A model generated the notes under the pieces. That model worked only from the letters and a program-made list of their open reading frames with translations. It was not told the origin of the DNA and did not search any database. A stretch of 64,000 nucleotides of DNA from Bryopsis sp. KO-2023 (taxonomy: Eukaryota; Chlorophyta; Ulvophyceae; Bryopsidales; Bryopsidaceae): assembly GCA_030272585.1 (NCBI GenBank), contig BSYQ01000007.1:3414001-3478000 (forward strand), written 5' to 3'. Of this stretch, positions 1-10,518 are shown piece after piece. Numbering within the stretch: position 1 is the first letter of the stretch; every line of letters starts with the position of its first letter. A program made the translations under genes and the position numbers.

Positions 1-232
1 TCAACTCTCACACTTTCTCCACTGACTCATACCTCGTACTTCTAACGTAAAACCCCTACTGCCATGGGGCCTCTCACCCGCACTGACCAGTCGATTCAAC
101 ACATTTGACATCGCTCTCAGAGTCAAATCGTGTGGTAGTACTTTCATTAGAAATGAGTGTCCGTTGTGTGGATTTGTTGATGTGACGCTCTTATGTCTGT
201 CTTTCAGTACTTGTGTTCTACCCGGTCCAACA
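1..232 (-). repeat. Element A 3' LTR (partial)
   Basis: It matches 19332-19563 base for base as far as can be read and ends in CA at 231-232. About 95 bases of the LTR, with its TG end, lie left of the window. Confidence 0.95.
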
Positions 233-433
233 CGCTTCACTGCCTCAAACCTCCGAAAAAGTTCTACTCGTGGTAGAATAAACTAATATCCTCACTTCCA
301 CACCAGTGTAGCCTTCTCCTACACTGTGTTTCATCAGAAAAAAAACATCCCTCACCGGATGGAAAAGAAACCTTCTCTCCTCCGTTTACTATGTCTTCTG
401 GTCCTACCTATTCTCTCATCACCACCATTCTAC
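233..433 (-). other. Element A 3' untranslated region
   Basis: This lies between the integrase stop and the 3' LTR. On the minus strand the bases next to the LTR are moderately purine-rich (GGAGGTTTGAGGCAGTGAAG), a weak candidate polypurine tract. Nothing else is seen. Confidence 0.55.
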
Positions 434-1890
434 TCAGAAAAAGTGCCTGATCTGTGATTTGTGCACTTCTAGGAAGGGTTTCCTACCCCTCCTGAGTTTG
501 CCATTGATTTCCTCAATCCTGACTCGACTGGGGGAAATCAGTTCCACTATTTTATATGGTCCCTTCCAACTTGCACTGAATTTCTGATCCTTTTTTTCAG
601 CCCTTGCTGAATCATATAAAAGGACCTCCTCTCCCAGAAAATGATTCCAGTCAGACAATTTTTTCTGTGCATTCACCTTTTCTCTGCTCTCCTTCAATCT
701 CTGTTGAATTCTATCCCACTCCTTGCTTGATAGTGTCCACACTTTGCATGGTGGCCATCCACTGGTTCTATTCACCATGTTGCAGACCATCCAGTTGGCC
801 TTCTGCAGCCAATCATCCCAATACCCTCCATGATCCAACAACAGTACTCTGATTTTAGAAATCAGAGCTCTGTTCCTCCTCTCCACCACTCCATTCGCTC
901 TGTGGTGATAAGGGGGTGTCCTCCAAACCTGAATGTGGTTGTCTTTGTACCATGCTCTCATGTCCTTCGAATGGAAGTAGGCAGCTCCATCACATAATAG
1001 GTTGTCTGGAGATCCATGAGTCGCTATCCACTCACCTAAACACTCTCTGACCTGCTTCCCCTTCACCTCCTTTGTCTTCCAAACCATCGAATCACGAGAG
1101 AGGTGGTCCACCACCACTACTATATGATTGTGGCCAGACCTACCAGAGGGTAGTGGACCGATGATGTCCATGCCCACTGTTTGACCAGGGTGGGTTAGAT
1201 GCCCAGCTCCCCTAAGAAGTTCTTTTTCCTTCTTAGGGGCTACCCTCTGGCAGGTCTGGCAGTACCTCTGAATTTCCTCCAGATCTCCTCTATTAGCCTT
1301 CCATCCATGTTGTGCACACAGCCATAGCAATTTTTGTGGGCTCCAGTGTCCCTCCTTGTGCAACCGTTCCAGCTGATCTCTGCTCAGCTCTTTCCCTTCC
1401 GCTATCTTGCCCAACTCCTCTCCCCTTGAGCCTCCTGTATATGCATGTCCCAACTCTGTGTTTCCTGACATGCCAGACCTTCCTGAATCACTCTCTTTAG
1501 AGTCCACTGCCTCAGCCTGCTCCAGCACCTGTTCTGTTGATCTGTTGGATCCTCCTGATTCCATGCTTGTGTTTTTACTGATTTGCATCTCTTGTGGTTC
1601 AAGTGCACACACCTGCCCTTGTGTTTGTGTTGGCCTGCTGTACCATCTAGACAGGAGATCAGCCCAAGGGTTAGATGTCCCTGGCAGGAATTGAACCCTC
1701 AACCTTCCAGGGGAGGGGTAGTTCTCTGCCAACCAAGCCAAGAGTCGCACCACTCTGATGTCCTCCACGACTTCTTTCGGTGCTAACTTCGTAATCCTTT
1801 GCACTGCTGAGTTCGAATCAGTGTGCAGGGTTAGCTGACCCCCAGCCACCACCTGTGAAACCGATTTCAATGCCCATATTAGAGCTTGAA
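434..1890 (-). pseudogene. Element A gag-pol, 3' part: RNase H end and integrase
   Basis: This is the third piece of A's polyprotein, cut off from the rest by element C. It starts inside RNase H: the HTDSNSA aspartate and a terminal WADLLSR are present, while the first catalytic residues (LFTDW, GELQC) lie on the other side of C near 7033-7200. The integrase follows, with an HHCC-like zinc region (H-x-GW...CQTCQ) and a DD35E core: MDIIGPLP, then LCDGAAYF, then a glutamate in NGVVERRN. A C-terminal SH3-like segment (WKGPYKIVEL) ends the protein without a chromodomain. No stop or frameshift is seen within the segment, and its frame matches the upstream piece across the C insertion. It is disrupted only by that insertion. 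Confidence 0.9.
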
Positions 1891-2126
1891 TGTTACAAAA
1901 ACCTCCCAGAACCCTCCCTCGAAGCCTCCTTAACCCATCAAACCCCCACTCATTGATGGGACCCTTGACTAATGTCATTAGGGCGAGGCACCAAGGTTCT
2001 TGAGCTATAGGATCTCCTATTGGGATCCTATGGACCTTAAGCTCTGACTAGGCTATCACTAGTGCCCATAGCTAGTCTGTAGCTCTAGCTAGTGCTTACT
2101 AGACATCTCGGTGATCACTTGTAACA
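1891..2126 (-). repeat. Element C 3' LTR, 236 bp
   Basis: TG...CA termini (TGTTACAAAA to CTTGTAACA). It matches 6797-7032 with one difference noticed. A palindromic GGATC...GGATCC segment lies mid-LTR. Confidence 0.95.
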
Positions 2127-2272
2127 GTGCCCCCTCCTTAGATGTGAAGCCGCCTCGGGTTCACTAGGAATCAAATGCATGATAGGCATCATACAAATGA
2201 TAGTGTCTAGTAGTTACACTATTTTAAGAGAGGAGATCATCATCATCCAGTGGCCAACTGTGATATGATGTC
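2127..2272 (-). other. Element C 3' untranslated region with polypurine tract
   Basis: The minus-strand sequence AAGGAGGGGGCAC lies directly against the 3' LTR, a good polypurine tract for plus-strand priming. Confidence 0.7.
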
Positions 2273-4261
2273 TCAAACCTTCGCTTGTGATCTCCTTCGG
2301 ATCGTGCGAGGTGGTACAATCGATTGTGCTTGAGATTGGTGAAACTCGTCAACCAATTCTCGCGCGTGCACGACATTCTGTTCCGGTTCCCATGAGTTGT
2401 GCTCATGACCGTATCCAACCCATTTCACTAGGAATTCTGTGTAGCATTTCTTGCCCCTACGTCGCTCTCTGCGATCAAGAATGCGCTCAACCTCCCATTC
2501 CAAGTCACCTTCAATCTCGATAGGTGGCGGGGGTTGCACAGTTCCTTTAGCCCAATATGGCTTCAAGAGTGAAGCATGGAACACCGGATGTATGGGCAAA
2601 GTATCAGGAAGCTTTATTTTGAAAGCAACCTCATTTATTTGACGCTCGATAGGGAAAGGTCCTACCCATTTCGGCGTTAATTTCCGCGATCCTGGATGCT
2701 TTAACCTTAAGTTCCTTGCATCATGGAGAACAAGGTCTCCAACCTTGATCTCTACAGGAGCCCGGTGACGATCAGCTTGAGCTTTATAGCGTTGCTGAGC
2801 CGCCTGAAGGCGTTTCTTTGCCTCAACAATCCCTTCTCGGATTTCACTCGTCATTTTCTGAACTTCTGGTACAGCGACCTGCTTTGGTCCTTTTCTAGGG
2901 ATCTGAGCAGTCAATGCTGTCCATGGATCTTTTCCATAGTTCAGGAAGAAGGGTGTTTCTCCAGTTGCTTCTGATCTTGAGTTATTTATTGCAAACTCAA
3001 CAACCGGTAATAAATCAGCCCAATTTCTTTGGGAAGGCCCCACAAAGTGGCGAAGAGTATCTTGCATCACTTTGTTCATCGCTTCGGTTTGCCCATCTGT
3101 TTCTGGATGATAAGCCGAAGAAAGGGCTTGACTGATTTCCCATTTATCACACAACTCCCTAAAGAAGTGTGAGACAAATCTTGGATCTCTATCTGTGACC
3201 AATTTCTTTGGCATGCCATGAGCTTTGAAAACATGGTTCACAAAGAGATTTGCTGCTTCAGCTGCACCACAATCCGTTCGAGTTGCAGCGAGATGTACCA
3301 TTTTGGTTAACATGTCCACAAAGACAAGGATTGCATCATAACCTGCTCCACTAGATGGTGGGAGGTGAGTGACAAAATCCATCGAAACATTTTCCCATTG
3401 TGCATTCGGAATAGACAAGGGTTTTAGGGGACCTTGAGGCTTTCTTCGCCTACCCTTGTGCCTTTGGCATGAATCACATCCTTGCACATATGATCTGATA
3501 TGGTCCTCCATCTGAGGCCACCAGAAATGTCTCTTGATTTGCCGTAAAGTCTTAGCCACACCAAAGTGTCCACTATAGACTGTACTATGGCAATCATGGA
3601 TTATATCCTGTCTCAATGTTCCAAAATTTGGTACAGCCAGCACATTACCATTCCACCAGTAACCATCTTGATATTGTAACACCTGGGCAGCTTCCAGTGT
3701 GTCATACCAAGGGTCCTTAGTGTACCCTTCAGTCAACCTATCTATCAACTGGGTATAATAACCCTGAGGCGGAGATGGGTCCACAGAGTCCCGCCGGCTA
3801 GAAACCAAGCCACGTGATCTCCCGGTCTCGCATAATACTCCAATAGATGGTGAGCAAGACGGTATCCGCGACAAGGGATCAGCCACGTTTACCCGTCCCG
3901 GTCTATACTCCCATTCAAATTGGAATTCATGGAGTAATGCTAACCAGCGAACCTGCCGTCGATTCAAGGTCGATTGGGAATGGAAAAATGTGTTTGGACT
4001 ATGGTCTGTGATTACTTTGAATTTGCTATCAGCCAAGTAGCATCTCCATAGTTGAAGTGCATAAACTGTAGCATACATTTCTTGATCACTTGTAGACCAA
4101 TTCAGTTGTGGGCCGGCAAGCTTTCTACTCTCATATGCAATGGGATGTCCCTCTTGAAGGAGAACTGCCCCTATTGCATTGTTAGAAGCATCCGTAATTA
4201 CTTCAAAGGGTTTGGTAAAATCCGGCATAGCCAAGCAAACCAGAAATAAACAAATCATCAA
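2273..4261 (-). pseudogene. Element C pol remnant: RNase H, integrase and chromodomain
   Basis: The frame opens just after the deletion junction near 4240-4260. RNase H has FEVITDASNNAIGAVLLQEG, SDQEMYATVYAL, KVITDHSPNT and NVADPLSR. The integrase has an HHCC zinc domain (H-x3-H ... C-x2-C in GCDSCQRHK) and catalytic D, D, E in MDFVTHLPP, VTDRDPRF and YHPETDGQTEAMN. A GPF/Y-type segment (WVGPFPIE) precedes a C-terminal chromodomain with FLVKWVGYGHEHNSWEPE. The segment aligns closely with the same part of element B. No in-frame ATG suited to independent translation was identified, so the first methionine here is probably an accident of the deletion. Confidence 0.9.
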
Positions 4262-6449
4262 AGTCCTTCAACAGAGCTTCCATTTGCTCCTCTGGAACTT
4301 TGTCTGATTCACTCGTTTCATCCGCCAATTTCAGATGGGATGATATCTCTTCCATCTCACGAACTACCAACAAAATAGGTTTTATTGAAGTATCTTTCAA
4401 CTTCCTTTTCACCTGTGGTATCGAGAGTAGAGATGCAACCTGTTTTTGGGGAATATCTTTACCCGTAGCTTTGGGTAATAATCCCTGACGAAGCAATATT
4501 CGTTGATGGGATGAAGTCGTTAAAGCGCACTTCTTTTCAAAGAAGTCTAAAACCGCTTTACGCTTCTGCAACCACGTATCACCAAGTATAATATCAAACC
4601 GATCTAGAAGATCCAACACCAAACAATCAAGCTTCTCTCGATAGCCTTGAATTTTCAGTGTGATCTTTGTCTCTCCCATTATATCAATATTATCCCCATT
4701 TGCCAACTCAGCCTGTGATCCAACGGTAGCTCGATAAGCTATCCCATTTTGTTCACAAAACTGTTTGGACAGGAAGGCTAATCCTTTAGCTCCTGAGTCC
4801 AAAAGACAATGGGCTGGGATTCCACTCAAGAGGCCCTCAAAATGCATTGCAAGCTTATCTTGCATGAGAAGCTCTGTTGCTTCCTCTGGCATTTTGGGTA
4901 CGGGTGGATCATAGAACACATTCACGGGCCAAGGAATGCCAGGAAGTCTTTTCCGACTTTTCCCCTTTTTGGCTGTGAATAAAACTGTTCCCTTCTTGTA
5001 TTGTGCAATCAATCTCATTGAGGTCAAGGCTGGATGCAACTCTTTAGACCTTGCTGGAACAAGAATGCAACAAGAAGTATCATGGGGAGATCTCTTCTTT
5101 GCGAGAAGATAGTGATCGAGATATTTGTTGATATCCTTGAAAGGAGGATTCAACCACACATGCTGTCCACCTAAATCTCTTTCCAGAAATTCAGAAGGTG
5201 TGCAAAATGTATTACATAAGGCACTGTTCACATCCGAACACCCATCCAACGTAAATACGCGGCCTGAAAGTGTCTCAAGACGTTGGAACTCCGCCCTTGT
5301 AATTCCTTGGTGAGAATCTTCTCTCTCATCCCTAAATTCCACAGAAGATTTCATTTCTTCACTTTTTTGACTTCTGGTCAAGATTGGTGCAAGAAAAGCA
5401 TCACAATCAATGTCCATTGGGTCAATTGTGGAATGTGGATTCAGATTCTTCTGATCTCTCAATTGTGTCCACTCAAGTGGGACTTCACAAGAACTGAGGT
5501 TCACCTTTTTCGACTGACCACACTTATGGCCTCTTGCCCATGGTTCCCCACAGAACCAGCATAAGCCAGCTTTCTTGCGAGCCTCCCTCTCACTCTCGGT
5601 CAACCGTACCACCGGTCTTCGTGAGGGCTGAGTGCCACTTTGAGCTTTAAGCCTTGGTTGCTTAGGCTGATGCCTCTTCTTACTTCCTTTGGCTGGATCT
5701 GAGAAGGTAGTTTCCATACCTCTCTTTTTAGCCTTCCGGTCCGTAGTTTTCAACGGAAAACGAGCATCGTGACCCGGGGCTTTAGCCAACACATACGTTC
5801 GCAAGGCTGAGTAGCTTCTCCATTCCCGACCAAGTGTATCAGTCTCCACTTGTTTGCACAAGTGTGGATGGAGGCCCCTCAGAAGGATCCAACACTTGGT
5901 AGTGTCGTCCATTGGCTCTTTTCGCATTGCTAAGTGAGCATCCACAAAGCGTACGAAGCCAGGAGTATCGACCTTCTGGTCAATATGATCCTTGCAGGAA
6001 GTAAGGGCATTATTTATGGAGTAATCTGTGGCAAGATCTCCAAATGTGCAATCTTCCAGGACTTGGCAGAATTTTTCCCAAGATAAAGACCCGTCCTCGA
6101 GTTCTTCCTTGGGTACCCTGGCCAATAAATGTCGGCGGGGTTTTGATCCGAGGAAAGTAGGTGCAATCACTCCCCACTCCTCTCTTGGGACTTTTGCTGC
6201 CCTGAAGTACATGGCTAACTCCAAACGGAATTCTGGCCACGGGACTTTGCCCTGGTACTTTTCAGGTTTATCAGCAGTCACTCTTCTGGTTTTGCCCAGG
6301 CTAGCATCTTTCTCTTCTTTGGTCACTTCAGACCTGAGAGTGCTAGGGGACTGTGGTCCCTCTGTTCTTTCACTTGGAGAGTCCTCATTGACTTCCTCCA
6401 GAACAGACCCTTCTTCTAAGGCAAGTACCTCTTGTTCTTCTTGACTCAT
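4203..6449 (-). pseudogene. Element C Gag, Dam-like domain and protease
   Basis: The start is the ATG at 6449. Gag (6449 to about 5540) resembles B's Gag, with PREEWG, FLGSKPRRHLLARV and FGDLATDY blocks. The zinc knuckle is CWFCGEPWARGHKC. About 5300-4900 encodes a domain with FTLDGCSD, then HVWLNPPF (about 5140-5163), ILVPAR and KKGTVLF in the order of Dam-type N6-adenine methyltransferases. The protease has HCLLDSGAKG near 4800 and FDIILGDTWL. The frame runs to FDDLFIS, where B continues into its RT; here the sequence jumps to the RNase H region in another frame and stops soon after. The methyltransferase assignment is inferred from motif order and is not proven. Confidence 0.82.
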
Positions 6450-6796
6450 GGTCACTTTTTATTTTGGTTTCCTTTGGACACAACCCCAACACAGCAAAAC
6501 ACTGGAAATTTGCCCAAAACTCTGAAACCCAACTTTTATCGCTTCACTAGCCCTTCGAGGACCTCTTGGGTCTCCTCGAACTCACAGAACTAGCTTCCCA
6601 ACGATTCAGAAAAACAAACCCTAACTTTGTCGGGCTGTAACTTTCCACTGACAACTCCGATTGACCTCAAACAAGTTTCAAACGAAGCGCCCTGTTCTCG
6701 GCTTACTTTTAGACTCCTGTTTTGTCCAATTCCGAGTTTTTATGGCGTACTTATGCGTCAAAACGTGACGCGCTCTCTTCCTGCTCCGAAACCAAC
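6450..6796 (-). other. Element C leader with primer-binding site
   Basis: About 350 bases lie between the 5' LTR and the gag ATG. The primer-binding site TGGTTTCGGAGC occupies about 6783-6794 on the minus strand. No other gene is seen here. Confidence 0.75.
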
Positions 6797-7032
6797 TGTT
6801 ACAAAAACCTCCCGGAACCCTCCCTCGAAGCCTCCTTAACCCATCAAACCCCCACTCATTGATGGGACCCTTGACTAATGTCATTAGGGCGAGGCACCAA
6901 GGTTCTTGAGCTATAGGATCTCCTATTGGGATCCTATGGACCTTAAGCTCTGACTAGGCTATCACTAGTGCCCATAGCTAGTCTGTAGCTCTAGCTAGTG
7001 CTTACTAGACATCTCGGTGATCACTTGTAACA
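6797..7032 (-). repeat. Element C 5' LTR, 236 bp
   Basis: Partner of 1891-2126. The primer-binding site lies just below 6795 on the minus strand. Confidence 0.95.
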
Positions 7033-9742
7033 TTGAAGCTCCCCCAAATAGGAGCTGACTTTTTCTCCTCCCTTATCCGCACATTTTCGACTGTTGAGGC
7101 TGACGATACACCCCTCTGAGGGGGTACCTCTGAACAGAACATACCCCCACCCAGAGGATGACCAGTCTGTAAACAGATTATACTCTCCAGAATCTGAATT
7201 ACCCAACTTGACATTATTAGTCAGTATGGATTTCCATGCTTCTGCCACCAACTGTTGCATGAGTTTCGGATTCGATCCCTTGGGAAGCTCCAGCAGAGGT
7301 TGAATGATGTTATGGAAATTCGGGCAAACTCCCCTGCAGACATTAAGCATGCCGACGAATTGACGGACGTCCCTGACGTCGCGCATTTCTGGCAACTGAC
7401 GCACTTGGTCGTCGACGTAGCGTCGAAGGCCGTAGCTCCCCTTCGTGACCGTGTACCCCAAGTAGGTAACCTCCTTTTGTCTGACGACCGCCTTTTCCCT
7501 GTTTATCCGTAATCCCATTTCGTCGAGCCTGGTCAGAACACGTCGCAGGTTCCTGTCATGGCCTTCGACGCCTTCTCCGCCGATTATGAGGTCGTCGACG
7601 AAGTTACGACCGGGGTATCCATGGATAGAGCTCCGGATGCGGGAGTGGAACAGCCCTGGCGAACAGTTCCAGCCCTGGGGGAGACGGAGGTAGGTGTAAT
7701 CCCCCTCTCCGGTTTCGAACGCGAAGAGGGGTTGGAGGGCGTCGCAAACGTCCACCTGGAAGAAGCCCTGCTCCAGATCCAGGACGGTGAAGTAGTCCCA
7801 CTCCGGTGGGATCGACTTCAGCACATCCCGGACATGGAGCAGGGACGTCTTCCAGGCGTCCGAGTACGAATTCAGGAGGCGGAAATCCACCGTTTTCCTG
7901 ACTTTGCCATTGGGTTTGCGGAGGAACAGGACCGGGGAGAACAGAGCCCGCTCGCCGACGCCCAGGGGACGGATGACGCCTTGCCCCTGCAACGAGGTAA
8001 GCAGTTTTCGAATCTCCTTAGGCGCGACGTCGGTGGCGTAGTACCGTATCCCCGTGTTGTGCAGCGGAATCCTGTGGAAGGGAACGCGCCATTTCACCTC
8101 CCTGTGGCAAACCCGAAGAGGAGCAGCAGTCGCCTTTGCGTCTCTGCTAAGGTCGTCACGAATCACGTTCGGAAATTCGCGTCGCCAGTATTCCACTGAG
8201 CCTGTATCCTCCGTCTCTGACTGCGTTTCCGACGTGCAGGCAGGTTGTTCCTGAGTGGTTTGCACCGTAGCAGTATGTCCGTTCCAGAGTCTTTCCCCTG
8301 TCCCTACTGCTGTGGTGTTGTCGAGAAGGTCGTCAGCCACCTCCTCCCAAATCGTCGTCAGGTGAGAGGAAGGGGATGTAGTGTGTTCGCTAAAACTTCT
8401 GCCTGGTGGTTTCCCTCTGAGGGCTTCCCAGTACTTCCAGAGATCAAGGTGCTCCTGTTCCACTGTCCCCCCTACCCCCCCCCTGGGTGAGCAGAGTACT
8501 TTTTCCTCTTGAAGGTGAGAGACTGAACTCTGGTTTTTCCCCAGTATGTCACTGTTAGTGGGACTCTCAGTAGTTACAGTCTGTCCCTCATTGTGTGTTT
8601 GTTCCACTGCCCCGACTACCCCCCCCCTGGGTGAGCAGCCCCCTTTTTCCTTTTGTGAACTCTGAACTGTACTCTGGCTCTGTCCCAATGTTTCCCTGTC
8701 TGTAGGACTCTCAGTAGCTACAGCTTTGCTTTCTTGCAGCAGAGTGCTGTGTGCAGTCAGGCTGTTAGGTGTGAGGACACTCTGGGTGCCTTGGTCTTCC
8801 CCACATGTCCGTCCCTCTCTCCCCCTTGGTAAGTCCCTCCATTGATCCTGCTGGGGGGTGGAGAATGTACCCTGGCTTGTCCCCAGTGTAGCACTGTTTG
8901 CAGGACTCTCAGAAGCTACATTCTCCTCCTGTGTGTGGAATTTCGACTGCTGTACCCTTCCCTGAGTATCTGACTTGGGTAAGTGATGTACAGCCTCTGA
9001 ACTGCTGGTGTGTAAGCCAAAATTCTTTTCTCCCTTCTCCCTATCTGAACTGATGAACTGTCCAGTAGCATTAGAGCTATTGGGCTGACATTCAAAGTCT
9101 GTGTTTGATGTCTGTGTTCTCCCCTCATTCTCAGAGTCCTTCCCCTCAATCCTGTCCCTGAGTGGATAGTGCGTAGCAGAACTCACATCCAGTTCTGTGA
9201 GAGAGGCTGTGCTCTGGCTCTTCCTCAGTGTTGCACTGTTTGTTGGATTCTCAGTAGCTACAGCCTCACTGTTCTGTGTTGTTAAACTCCGTAACACACA
9301 CCCATCCCCTGAACTGAGATGCTGTTCTCCAGAGTCGGAACTGATGGTCGGTATATTCCTGTTTTGGGCAGAATTCGATAGTACTCTACTGTTCCCCTCT
9401 GGGCTCAACGGCTGTCCAACAGATGCAAGCTGGCCTGTTTGTGAAACACAGTCCTGATTCGACTGCATTGTGCCCCAACTGCCCTTCGAACCACTGGTTC
9501 TGTCAAACACTTCCAGTGACCCACAGTCATTCTTTGGTGGTGGAAAAGAAACCTTTTTACATACTCCATCTCCCTGTTTTTCTATTCCAGAACACCCCCC
9601 CTCCTCAGATTCCACTTCCTGTGGTGGAAAAGAAACTGTTTGACATCCTCCATCTCCCTTCTTTTCAATCCCAAAACACCCCTCCTCCTCAGGTTCCACT
9701 TCCTCCTTCTCTCTGAGATCCAAACCATGGGGTAGTAAACCA
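7033..9742 (-). pseudogene. Element A gag-pol, middle part: linker, reverse transcriptase and start of RNase H
   Basis: This middle piece of A's polyprotein lies between the B and C insertions. The N-terminal half is a Ser/Thr/Glu-rich linker with two repeat families: two copies of a unit around GCxGIEKxGDG (9595-9700) and at least four units of the type VATESPTNSATLG (about 8560-9270). Reverse transcriptase follows: FRKPNG-like fingers, TVLDLEQGFFQVDV, LPQGWNCSP and the catalytic FVDDLIIG near 7590-7605. RNase H begins with LFTDWSSSGWG and is cut right after GELQ by element C. FVDD and LPQGW...SP are closer to retroviral RTs than to the YLDD/LPFGL type of most Ty3/gypsy elements. The frame is open throughout and continuous with the gag part once B is discounted. 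Confidence 0.9.
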
Positions 9743-9747
9743 TCCTC

Positions 9748-10014
9748 TGTTAGACTTGGGGGTGCAAGTCTAAGAAGAGCTAAAAACTAAAACTCTTGAG
9801 TCCATGACCTTGAAGCCCATTAATACCATGACCCCCAAGGATCCTAGCGTCCCCGCATGGTACCTAGGACAACCATCCTAGGTGGGCACCCGACATAGGT
9901 CTAGTCATCATGACTAGACCTGACTCACATGTCCACGTCAGCATGACTACGCATGACTGTACATGACTGTACATGACTGGACCTGACTGGATGTAGCTCT
10001 TAACATCCCTAACA
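9748..10014 (-). repeat. Element B 3' LTR, 267 bp
   Basis: TGTTAGACTT to CCCTAACA. It contains a 25-bp near-perfect palindrome (9897-9921, 12-bp arms) and short ACATGACTGT tandem repeats at about 9960-9985. Confidence 0.95.
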
Positions 10015-10518
10015 TTCCTCCCCCCTTAATCAGTCTCCTCCTGGAGACTCCTTTCCTCACTTCTATATAGCCCATAGAATGATACAGAGTCCCACAACGA
10101 ACCCCAACTCTTATCATTCAACTATATAAAGTGTTTCGATAACTTGGAGATGTTATCATAAGTGTATTCGTCAGAATAAGCCCCTACTCTGATATAGGTC
10201 ATCCGAGTCCTTCTCATACACGGAGTGCTTCTCGGATCTACCAAGACCATACACTTCTCTACACTGGTGGCGAACCAATGTACATCAACTGAAGTCTCGC
10301 AACTTCATCTACTTCCATTTATATTCTCATTTTGAATGGATCCCATCTAGAGTTCAAAATAGAATATAGCGAGAAATTCAATTTAGTTCACTAGTTCATT
10401 GAAAATGAGATATGTTCATAAACATGTCCTCACTTAACAAGAACTTGATCTCGTTCACAAGATCTGGAACTCTTTTCATATCGACACTCGATTATGAAGA
10501 AACATTACCCCACACAAG
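10015..10518 (-). other. Element B 3' untranslated region
   Basis: About 500 bases lie between the gag-pol stop and the 3' LTR. The polypurine tract AAGGGGGGAGGAA (minus strand) is at about 10015-10028. No other coding potential is seen. Confidence 0.7.

Larger units (their letters stand above)
1891..7032 (-). mobile_element. Element C: RT-less chromovirus (Ty3/gypsy), 5142 bp
   Basis: It is bounded by 236-bp LTRs at 1891-2126 and 6797-7032 and flanked by TTGAA at 1886-1890 and 7033-7037. It sits inside A's RNase H. Order on the minus strand: 5' LTR, primer-binding site TGGTTTCGGAGC after a 2-nt spacer, gag with zinc knuckle, a Dam-like domain, protease, RNase H, integrase, chromodomain, polypurine tract AAGGAGGGGGC, 3' LTR. 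The reverse transcriptase that B has at the corresponding place is missing and the downstream part is out of frame, so C could only move using another element's enzyme. One LTR mismatch was noticed (CCCAGA at 1907-1912 against CCCGGA), pointing to a young insertion. Confidence 0.94.

Noticed and set aside
7558-8199. 213-codon plus-strand ORF antisense to element A RT
   Set aside because: The minus strand carries clear RT motifs; the plus frame has none.
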